Shown: in pieces, positions 1 to 5,366 of the stretch
Position numbering within the stretch: the first letter of the stretch is position 1
How the letters are laid out: every line of letters begins with the position of its first letter
Assembly (NCBI GenBank): GCA_028279205.1
Contig: JANQSR010000083.1
Span: 1-7,234, forward strand
Direction: 5' to 3'
From: Simkania sp.
GTDB lineage: Bacteria > Chlamydiota > Chlamydiia > Chlamydiales > Simkaniaceae
DNA: 7,234 nt
Translations under genes and position numbers: made by a program
Notes under the pieces: model-generated
What the model was told of the DNA's origin: nothing
The model's database searches: none
What the model saw: only the letters and a program-made list of their open reading frames with translations

Positions 1-89
1 GGATGACGCTTGCTTCTATTCACAATCTTCACTTTATGGTAGAATTAATGAGAGAGTATAAAGATAAAATTTTACGCAATCTCATCTGA
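1..89 (+). CDS. tgt: Queuine tRNA-ribosyltransferase, C-terminal end (partial)
   Basis: An open frame enters from the left edge (first full codon at position 3) and stops at TGA 87-89, giving 28 residues that include LASIHNLHFMVELMREYKDK. The S/T-I/L-HNLH/R-F/Y-M pattern followed by an amphipathic helix is the conserved C-terminal signature of bacterial tRNA-guanine transglycosylase, which exchanges guanine-34 in GUN-anticodon tRNAs for a queuine precursor in the cytoplasm. The catalytic aspartates and zinc-binding cysteines would lie upstream, outside the window, so activity cannot be judged. The protein ends soon after the HNL motif, whereas E. coli Tgt has a longer tail. The ATG at position 3 is an internal methionine, not a start. 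The transporter gene begins 15 bases downstream, so the two may be co-transcribed. The identification rests on one short motif. Confidence 0.8.
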   Translation, partial: MTLASIHNLHFMVELMREYKDKILRNLI

Positions 90-104
90 ATTTAAAGTGT
101 CAAG

Positions 105-1034
105 ATGCTTGTTCTCCTCGCCCTCTTTATGTATGCAGTCTGGTCGAGTCTCTTTCCCCTGGGGAAGATAGCATTACAAAATAGCTCACCCCTTTTTTTG
201 ACGGCGTTTCGGATGATTTTTGCCTCTGCAATCCTGCTTGGGGCTCTTGCGTTAAAAAATCCCCAATCGCTTAAAATCTGTAAAAAAAATATTTTACCCC
301 TTCTATCTTTGACGATCTTTAGTATCTATCTAACAAATATTTTAGAGTTTTGGGGGCTTAGACACCTCAGCGCAGCAAAGACCTGTTTCATCTACTCTCT
401 TTCCCCCTTTTTCGCGGCTCTTTTTTCTTATATTCACTTTAAAGAGAAGGTTAATGTGAAAAAAATAGTCGGGATTTTGATCGGTTTTTTAGGGTTTATT
501 CCTGTCTTGAAGCTGCAGACTGGATCAGAAAAGATGTTTCACGCATTTGGATTTTTTTCCTGGCCAGAGCTCGCTATTATGGGCGCGGCTCTCTTCTCCG
601 TATATGGTTGGATTTTGCTTCGCCTTCTGGTTAAAAAGCGAGAGGTCTCCCCCTTTTATGCCAACGGGTACAGTATGTTGATGGGAGGAGGACTTGCCCT
701 TTTTCATTCATTTTTTGTTGAGAGTTACACACCTATTCCCGTTGCTGAAGGGAAGGGGTTTTTCTTTCTCAAAATCGTTGCCTTAATGGTTTTGATTTCA
801 AATGTTCTTTGTTACAACCTCTACGGCTTTTTGCTCAAGCGGTTCACCGCAACATTTTTGTCCTTTTTAGGACTGCTTAGCCCGCTGTTTACCTCCCTAA
901 GTAGCTGGGTCTTGCTTGGAGAGTCTCCTCCATGGATCATTCTTGCCTCTACGGGTGTTGTCGCCTTAGGATTGTTCCTCGTCTATCAAGCTGAGTTAAA
1001 ACAGGGCTACATCCTCAAAACTGAAAAAGTCTAA
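105..1034 (+). CDS. EamA/DMT-superfamily membrane transporter
   Basis: A 309-residue, very hydrophobic protein with about ten predicted membrane helices (roughly residues 2-20, 29-50, 62-82, 88-110, 117-136, 153-175, 187-203, 224-246, 250-270 and 276-293). The halves repeat each other: 'LSPFFAALFSYIHFKEKV' then 'GILIGFLGF' in the first half matches 'LLSPLFTSLSSWVLLGES' then 'GVVALGLFLVY' in the second. That duplicated pair of five-helix EamA domains is the hallmark of the drug/metabolite transporter superfamily, and the length is normal. The substrate cannot be read from the sequence. Chlamydiae use DMT proteins to import host metabolites, including an S-adenosylmethionine carrier described in Chlamydia, but I cannot assign this one to that group. 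ATG 105 is the first possible start after an in-frame TAA at 93-95. No clear Shine-Dalgarno is present, so expression may depend on read-through from tgt. Confidence 0.85.
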   Translation: MLVLLALFMYAVWSSLFPLGKIALQNSSPLFLTAFRMIFASAILLGALALKNPQSLKICKKNILPLLSLTIFSIYLTNILEFWGLRHLSAAKTCFIYSLSPFFAALFSYIHFKEKVNVKKIVGILIGFLGFIPVLKLQTGSEKMFHAFGFFSWPELAIMGAALFSVYGWILLRLLVKKREVSPFYANGYSMLMGGGLALFHSFFVESYTPIPVAEGKGFFFLKIVALMVLISNVLCYNLYGFLLKRFTATFLSFLGLLSPLFTSLSSWVLLGESPPWIILASTGVVALGLFLVYQAELKQGYILKTEKV

Positions 1035-1042
1035 GAATGCCC

Positions 1043-1073
1043 CCTAAGGTGAAGCTGAAATTTGACCTTAAGG
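1043..1073 (+). repeat. Imperfect hairpin after the transporter gene
   Basis: The arms CCTAAGGT (1043-1050) and ACCTTAAGG (1065-1073) can pair over eight base pairs with one bulged A and a 14-base loop. It starts 8 bases after the transporter stop codon and sits upstream of a promoter-like element. No T-run follows, so it does not look like a standard intrinsic terminator. It could be a weak stop, an mRNA 3'-end stabiliser, or chance. Confidence 0.3.
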
Positions 1074-1079
1074 TAGCAG

Positions 1080-1109
1080 TTGAGAAAAAATGGAAAATTT
1101 TGGTATAAG
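1080..1109 (+). promoter_or_regulatory. Putative sigma-70-type extended -10 promoter
   Basis: TTGAGA (1080-1085), an 18-base spacer and TATAAG (1104-1109) preceded by TG at 1101-1102 form an extended -10 promoter-like arrangement. Transcription would begin near 1116, giving a leader of about 90 bases before the hydrolase start at 1209. It lies in the only sizeable gap between the transporter and the hydrolase-hflX-radC cluster, which is where an operon promoter would be expected. Identified by eye against consensus only. Confidence 0.4.
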
Positions 1110-1169
1110 GAATCTCCTTATAAATATCACCTTCTACTAGATGAATCTCCCTTGTGGGCACTCATGCTC

Positions 1170-1175
1170 TATAAT
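1170..1175 (+). promoter_or_regulatory. Isolated perfect -10 hexamer
   Basis: TATAAT occurs exactly at 1170-1175, 33 bases before the preferred hydrolase start. No credible -35 hexamer stands 16-18 bases upstream and there is no TG extension, so it is weaker as a promoter than its -10 suggests. It would give a leader of about 27 bases. It is an alternative to the element at 1080-1109. Confidence 0.25.
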
Positions 1176-1208
1176 GAGAGAATGATTCCCAGGGGGCTTG
1201 AAAAGCGA

Positions 1209-1988
1209 ATGAGAGATTGGGCACTTTTTTTGGGAACGGGAGCGTCGATGGGTATTCCCGTTATCGGATGTGACTGCTCCGTTTGTCGATCTCCCTCCCC
1301 TTTTAACAAGCGGATGAGATCCTCCCTCCTTCTTTCGCTGAGCCAAAAACAGTTCCTCATCGATGTGGGCCCTGATTTCCGTTTGCAAGCTTTGAAACAT
1401 GCCATTCACCATCTTGACGGATTGCTTCTCACTCACAGCCACTTTGATCATATCGCAGGTCTTGATGATTTGCGCATTTTCTGTTTTAGAAGCAAAAGAC
1501 CGATCCCTTGCGCACTTTCCGAGGAGACTCTTCGAGAGGTCAAAACTCGCTACCATTACTTGATACCCGAAGAGAGAGAAGAGAGACTCTCCTCAAACCA
1601 GTTTGATTTTCACGTTTTTAGTGGGAAGGAGGGTTCTACTACCTTTGAAGGGGTTGATCTAAACTATTTTAGTTATTCTCAGAAAGGGATACAGGTAAGT
1701 GGTCTAAGAGTAAAAGATTTTGCCTACGTCATCGATATCCTAGAGTACGATCCCTCTATTTTTAAACATTTGGAGGGGGTTCGGATACTCGTCATAAGTG
1801 GGATGACCTGGAAGAGAACCAATGCGCATATAGGGATTTATGAGGTGATAGATTTTGTTGAAAAAGTGAGGTGTGAGCAGGCCTATTTGACCCATATGGC
1901 TCATGAAGTGGAGCACGAATTGGCAAATGGAAAGTTACCACGAGGAATCCAAGTCGCTTATGATGGGTTGAAATTGCATTTATGGTAG
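1209..1988 (+). CDS. PhnP-like metallo-beta-lactamase-fold hydrolase
   Basis: A 259-residue cytoplasmic metal-dependent hydrolase of the PhnP (COG1235) group. From the ATG at 1209, the opening FLGTGASMGIPVIGC leads into the Cys triplet C21, C23, C26 (structural zinc in E. coli PhnP), then THSHFDH places H76, H78, D80 and H81. These are the positions I recall for E. coli PhnP, which is the main reason for choosing this start over the longer frame opening at TTG 1080. A later 'FAYVIDI' supplies the bridging Asp (D176), and 'LTHMAHEVEH' plus 'AYDGLKL' form the usual C-terminus. AGGGGG at 1191-1196 is a distant Shine-Dalgarno candidate. ATG 1182 would add nine residues and is a possible alternative. 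The His expected before 'GLRV' appears replaced by Gln (see findings). PhnP acts on ribosyl cyclic phosphate, but no C-P lyase genes are nearby, so the true substrate is unknown. hflX overlaps its last 7 bases. Confidence 0.85.
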   Translation: MRDWALFLGTGASMGIPVIGCDCSVCRSPSPFNKRMRSSLLLSLSQKQFLIDVGPDFRLQALKHAIHHLDGLLLTHSHFDHIAGLDDLRIFCFRSKRPIPCALSEETLREVKTRYHYLIPEEREERLSSNQFDFHVFSGKEGSTTFEGVDLNYFSYSQKGIQVSGLRVKDFAYVIDILEYDPSIFKHLEGVRILVISGMTWKRTNAHIGIYEVIDFVEKVRCEQAYLTHMAHEVEHELANGKLPRGIQVAYDGLKLHLW

Positions 1989-3289
1989 ATCAAAACCGTC
2001 TATATGAAGATATCCGATATGAGATCGGTGATTTAAAAACGGCCATCCTCGTCGGTTCTTATCCCTTCTCTTCTGAGCGGTCTTTGTGCAAAGAGCACAT
2101 TGACGAGCTTGAGTCTTTATCAAATACATATGGATTTGAGGTGGTTTCTAAAAATCCATGCCCTCTTCGAAAAATTGAAGCGAGTACCTATCTAAAAAAG
2201 GGCAAGATCGAAGAGTTAGTGGCGGTGGCAGATGAAAAAAAAGCGGATGTCGTTATCTTCGACGACGAAATCGCCCCCAACCAACAACGCCATTTAGAAA
2301 CCCATTTCAAACGGCCCGTTATTGATAGAACCGAGTTGATTCTGGAGATCTTTTCAAAAAGAGCGCAAACCAGAGAGGCAAAGCTGCAAGTTGAACTTGC
2401 TAAAAGTGAGTATCAGCTTCCCCGCTTGAAAAGACTTTGGACCCATCTGTCCCGTCAAGTTGCGAGTGGCAAGGGATTCTTGAAAGGGGAGGGGGAGCGG
2501 CAGATCGAACTCGACCGTAGAATGGTGCGTGATCGGATCTCCCGTCTTAAGAAAGAGATTCAAGGGGTTAAGAAAGAGAGGCACTTGCAAAGGCGCGCTC
2601 GCCTTCGCTCAAAAATTCCCACATTCGCGATTATCGGTTATACAAATGTGGGCAAATCTACCCTTTTACGTGCATTGACTCAAGCAGATGTGCTTGTTGA
2701 GGACAAGCTGTTTGCAACACTTGACACCACAACTCGTTCATTTACTCTTCCTGACCGGCAGAAGGTTCTTTTAATCGATACGGTTGGTTTTATTAGGAAA
2801 ATTCCCCATTCGCTTGTCGCAGCTTTTAAAAGCACTCTGGAAGAGACGGTCTATACCGATGTTTTGATCCATCTCATCGACGTGAATCACCCACTAGCAG
2901 AGGAGCACAGCGACTCTACTTATGCGGTTTTAAAAGAGTTGGGCGTCAAGGATAGGACGGTGATTACGGTTCTGAATAAAAGCGATCTTGTCGACAATAA
3001 GGGCGTTCTAAGCAGGTTTAAACTCAAATACCCCCGTGTTGTTACGATTTCTGCTACCAAGCAGACTGGTTTTCCTAAGCTAATGCGTGTGATGATGGAT
3101 GTGATCAAGAGCTCGCGCATCATTGTGAAGCTCTGCATTCCACAGAAAAATTATGCTGTTTTGAGTGAGCTGATGGAAGAAGGGCGTCTGCTTCATCAAG
3201 AGTTTAAAGAGAATGATATGCTCGTTGAGATGGAGATTTCCTCCCATCTCAAGCAAAAGATCGCACCTTTTATCATCCAGGAGGCATGA
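1982..3289 (+). CDS. hflX: Ribosome-associated GTPase HflX
   Basis: A 435-residue GTPase close to the usual length (E. coli HflX has 426). The N-terminal HflX domain includes the glycine-rich stretch and 'LPRLKRLWTHLSRQ' before an 'IELDRRMVRDRISRLKKEI' helix. The G domain carries G1 GYTNVGKST (219-227), G3 DTVGF (266-270), G4 NKSD (332-335) and G5 SA (357-358). A small C-terminal domain follows. HflX binds the 50S subunit and, in other bacteria, splits stalled or stressed 70S ribosomes using GTP. The ATG overlaps the hydrolase stop codon (7-base overlap) without a clear Shine-Dalgarno, which suggests translational coupling. The pairing of a PhnP-like gene with hflX is one I recall from Chlamydia. 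The usual GPGETQ stretch reads GEGERQ here. Function is otherwise well supported. Confidence 0.96.
   Translation: MVDQNRLYEDIRYEIGDLKTAILVGSYPFSSERSLCKEHIDELESLSNTYGFEVVSKNPCPLRKIEASTYLKKGKIEELVAVADEKKADVVIFDDEIAPNQQRHLETHFKRPVIDRTELILEIFSKRAQTREAKLQVELAKSEYQLPRLKRLWTHLSRQVASGKGFLKGEGERQIELDRRMVRDRISRLKKEIQGVKKERHLQRRARLRSKIPTFAIIGYTNVGKSTLLRALTQADVLVEDKLFATLDTTTRSFTLPDRQKVLLIDTVGFIRKIPHSLVAAFKSTLEETVYTDVLIHLIDVNHPLAEEHSDSTYAVLKELGVKDRTVITVLNKSDLVDNKGVLSRFKLKYPRVVTISATKQTGFPKLMRVMMDVIKSSRIIVKLCIPQKNYAVLSELMEEGRLLHQEFKENDMLVEMEISSHLKQKIAPFIIQEA
3279..3284 (+). promoter_or_regulatory. Strong Shine-Dalgarno of radC
   Basis: A complete AGGAGG lies 9 bases before the ATG at 3294, inside the last codons of hflX. 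It fixes the radC start. The ATG at 3286, overlapping the hflX stop, is too close and opens only a six-codon frame. This is one of the few canonical ribosome binding sites in the window. Confidence 0.8.
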
Positions 3290-3293
3290 ATAG

Positions 3294-3986
3294 ATGGGCG
3301 TATTGACCAAACTGCCCTTAGAAGAACGTCCGCGTGAAAGACTCATCTCTTTGGGTGAAGATGCCCTCTCTTTGACAGAACTTCTCGCTATTTGTTTGGG
3401 AAGTGGAAGGCGTGGCACCTCTGCCCTGCACCTTGCAGAAGAGCTTTTAGGAGAATTTGGGTCTCTATCCGAATTGCTCGAAGCATCTGCTCGGCAATTG
3501 ATGAAGGTCAAAGGGATTGGCCCTGCCAAAGCGACGCTATTAAAGGCGACGTTTGCTCTGGTCAAACGGCTAAGAAGGGGGGCTGGATCGGCGAAATACC
3601 CCTTGAATCTACCCGAAGATGCCTATGTGTTGATTGCGCCCTACTTGGAGGGGAAGAAACAGGAAAAGATCGCCCTTTTGCTCCGTAATGTCAGAGGAGA
3701 ACTCTTCCATCACGAAATTGTCTGTTCTGGAACACTCTGTGAGGTGATGGCTCATCCAAGAGAGATTTTTCACCACCTGCTCTTACACTTCGCTCACAGC
3801 TTCATTCTGGTTCACAACCACCCCAGCGGCGATCCAGAACCTTCTAGAAGTGATCTTAGCCTGACTCGCGCTATTCAACAAATTGGTCGGTGCATGAACA
3901 TTGCTCTCGATGACCATCTCATTATTGGAAAGGGGACTTTCGTCTCTTTGTGGGAGAGGGGATTTTTTGGACGCTCCACCTACTAA
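3294..3986 (+). CDS. radC: RadC family JAMM/MPN-domain protein
   Basis: A 230-residue protein of normal RadC length. The N-terminal part (about 1-95) opens with 'LPLEERPRERLISLGEDALSLTELLAI', the typical RadC start, and holds a helix-hairpin-helix element around K71 (KVKGIGPAKA). The C-terminal JAMM domain shows the metal signature H174-N-H176-P-S followed by S184 and D187, preceded by the conserved 'AHPREIF' segment with its Glu. Everything needed for a zinc site is present, so the gene looks intact. The biochemical role of RadC is unresolved: the radiation phenotype that gave the name was traced to recG, although the fold and HhH element suggest a nucleic-acid-linked peptidase or related activity. 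It follows hflX by 4 bases behind a strong ribosome binding site and appears to be the last gene of this cluster. Confidence 0.95.
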   Translation: MGVLTKLPLEERPRERLISLGEDALSLTELLAICLGSGRRGTSALHLAEELLGEFGSLSELLEASARQLMKVKGIGPAKATLLKATFALVKRLRRGAGSAKYPLNLPEDAYVLIAPYLEGKKQEKIALLLRNVRGELFHHEIVCSGTLCEVMAHPREIFHHLLLHFAHSFILVHNHPSGDPEPSRSDLSLTRAIQQIGRCMNIALDDHLIIGKGTFVSLWERGFFGRSTY

Positions 3987-4011
3987 AAATCTTTTTTTGA
4001 AGTGGGATCTA

Positions 4012-4034
4012 TTTTCTACTCCTTTTTCTACTCC
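4012..4034 (+). repeat. Two-copy 11-base direct repeat
   Basis: TTTTCTACTCC occurs at 4012-4022 and again at 4024-4034, a period of 12, inside a pyrimidine-rich part of the radC-mtaB gap. No protein is encoded here. It lies just upstream of the -10 element for mtaB. Confidence 0.7.
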
Positions 4035-4064
4035 TTCCATTTCTAGGGGAATTTATGGCATAAT
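4035..4064 (+). promoter_or_regulatory. Putative extended -10 promoter of mtaB
   Basis: CATAAT at 4059-4064, preceded by TG at 4056-4057, matches an extended -10 element with one mismatch. The best -35 candidate is the weak TTCCAT (4035-4040), with an 18-base spacer. Transcription would start at or next to the GTG at 4071, so a message from this promoter would have almost no leader. Judged by eye only. Confidence 0.4.
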
Positions 4065-4070
4065 AGATGT

Positions 4071-5366
4071 GTGAAGCAGAGAAAATATAAAGTTGTCACC
4101 CTTGGGTGTCGAACGAATCAGTACGAATCACAAGCCTATGTCAACCAGTTAAGAGCGCTTGGGTTTGTGGAGGCGTTAGCCCAAGAAAAAGCAGATATCT
4201 GTATTATCAACACCTGCACGGTTACAGCCTCAGCCGACAGGCGGAGCCTTTATCAGATCCGTAAGATCGGTCGTGAACATTCACCAGAGCGGCTGATTGT
4301 GACTGGATGCATGGCCAAGCGCTCAGAAGAGATCATCCGATCGATCGACTCGGTTACCGACATCATCTTCAACCCAGACAAGGAGGCGCTTCTCAAAACT
4401 CTTTTTCCTGAAGAGGTGTGGCCCGAATTCAAGATCGAGTATTTTAAAGCGCATGCGCGCGCCTTTGTGAAGATTCAAGAGGGTTGCAACTCCTACTGTA
4501 GTTATTGCATCATTCCCTTGGTTCGGGGACGCTCCCGCTCCAAGCCAGTTGGAAAAATTCTGGCTGAGATCAAAAAACTGATAGAAAATGGGTATAGGGA
4601 GGTGGTGTTAACGGGGATTAATATTGGGGATTTCGATGGAGCGCAAGTGGATAGCCCCGTTCGACTCGCACATCTGGTACGCCTCGTTGATCAACTGCCG
4701 GGGCTTGAAAGAATCAGGATCTCCTCTATCGATCCTGATGAGGTCGACGATGATTTGATCGATGCTGTCATCTCTGGAAAAAAAACGTGTCATTCAATGC
4801 ATATCGTCTTGCAATCTGGGTCAAATGTGACTTTGAAAAGGATGCGCCGCAAGTACACCCGACAGGATTTCACCAATACGGTTGATCGTTTGCTTCGGGC
4901 AAGTCCTGAGTTTACCTTCACGACAGATGTGATCGTTGGATTTCCTGGAGAATCGGAAGAGGATTTCAAGGAGACAGTCGATCTTGTTCGCTCCTTTCGC
5001 TTTGCCAAGGTTCACATGTTTCCCTACAGTGATCGCCCCAAAACAAGGGCTTCCCGTATGCCTGATAAAATTCCTCAAGAGGTGATTGAGAATCGGAAGC
5101 AAACCTTGCTCAAAGTGGCTGATCAGACGGCGTTTTCCCTTAGGCAAACCTGCGTCGGGCGTGATTTTGAGATTTTACTAGAGAGTAAAAACAAGGGGTA
5201 CACTGACCATTTTCTTCCTGTCGTGATCGATAAAGAGAGTTTGCGTCCCAATGAGATTGTCAGGGTCAACTGTTTTGCCAACAGTGCGCAAGGGCTCCTG
5301 GGCAGAAGGGTGGGCAAGAGGGTGGGGCAGGAGGGTGGGCAGGAGGGTGTAAAAAGATGCCTTTAA
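4071..5366 (+). CDS. mtaB: tRNA threonylcarbamoyladenosine methylthiotransferase MtaB
   Basis: A 431-residue radical-SAM methylthiotransferase that adds a methylthio group to t6A at tRNA position 37, forming ms2t6A. The N-terminal UPF0004 domain starts at once with 'TLGCRTNQYES' (C13), then 'NTCTVTASADR' (C49) and 'TGCMAKR' (C80), the three ligands of the auxiliary iron-sulfur cluster. The radical-SAM cluster motif is C139-NSY-C143-SY-C146. A TRAM-like RNA-binding region covers about residues 360-410. 'GCRTNQYES' fits MtaB better than MiaB (GCQMN) or RimO (GCPKN). The GTG start is the only reasonable one: an in-frame TAG lies at 4044-4046 and family homology begins within ten residues. No Shine-Dalgarno precedes it. 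The final ~20 residues (GRRVGKRV then GQEGGQEGVKRCL) are encoded by a 12-base minisatellite and are not part of the family fold. The last 10 bases overlap the next gene. Confidence 0.93.
   Translation: MKQRKYKVVTLGCRTNQYESQAYVNQLRALGFVEALAQEKADICIINTCTVTASADRRSLYQIRKIGREHSPERLIVTGCMAKRSEEIIRSIDSVTDIIFNPDKEALLKTLFPEEVWPEFKIEYFKAHARAFVKIQEGCNSYCSYCIIPLVRGRSRSKPVGKILAEIKKLIENGYREVVLTGINIGDFDGAQVDSPVRLAHLVRLVDQLPGLERIRISSIDPDEVDDDLIDAVISGKKTCHSMHIVLQSGSNVTLKRMRRKYTRQDFTNTVDRLLRASPEFTFTTDVIVGFPGESEEDFKETVDLVRSFRFAKVHMFPYSDRPKTRASRMPDKIPQEVIENRKQTLLKVADQTAFSLRQTCVGRDFEILLESKNKGYTDHFLPVVIDKESLRPNEIVRVNCFANSAQGLLGRRVGKRVGQEGGQEGVKRCL
5300..5348 (+). repeat. G-rich 12-base minisatellite, four units
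   Basis: Four adjacent units follow the pattern GGGCAGGAGGGT: 5300-5311 (GGGCAGAAGGGT), 5312-5323 (GGGCAAGAGGGT), 5324-5336 (13 bases, with one extra G) and 5337-5348 (the exact pattern). The array encodes the mtaB tail, and the extra G in unit 3 changes the frame in which later units are read. It holds eight runs of three or more G separated by loops of 1 or 5 bases, a textbook G-quadruplex pattern on the mRNA-like strand. The last unit also supplies GGAGG for the next gene. Confidence 0.92.
5342..5346 (+). promoter_or_regulatory. Shine-Dalgarno inside the minisatellite
   Basis: GGAGG at 5342-5346 lies 10 bases before the ATG at 5357 and belongs to the fourth repeat unit. It supports ATG 5357 as the start of the 354-residue gene over the in-frame ATG ten codons later, which has no such site. 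Confidence 0.65.

Noticed and set aside
1080..1208. N-terminal extension of the hydrolase from TTG 1080
   Set aside because: No ribosome binding site, no family similarity, overlap with promoter-like elements, and metal-ligand numbering matches PhnP only from ATG 1209.
1137..1556. 139-codon open frame on the minus strand inside the hydrolase gene
   Set aside because: It lies opposite a well-supported gene, shows no recognisable motif and has no ribosome binding site; it is an antisense shadow.
3080..3565. 161-codon minus-strand frame across the hflX/radC junction
   Set aside because: Both plus-strand genes have full family motifs here. The antisense product is Ser/Arg/Pro-rich without domain character.
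3392..3688. 98-codon plus-strand frame within radC
   Set aside because: Out of frame with the intact RadC coding sequence, and the translation is rich in Cys and Arg with no motif.
3950..3998. Possible intrinsic terminator after radC (GTGGGAG/CTCCAC arms, then seven T at 3992-3998)
   Set aside because: The stem is short with a bulge, the loop is large, and the T-run begins well after the stem. A termination role cannot be supported by eye.
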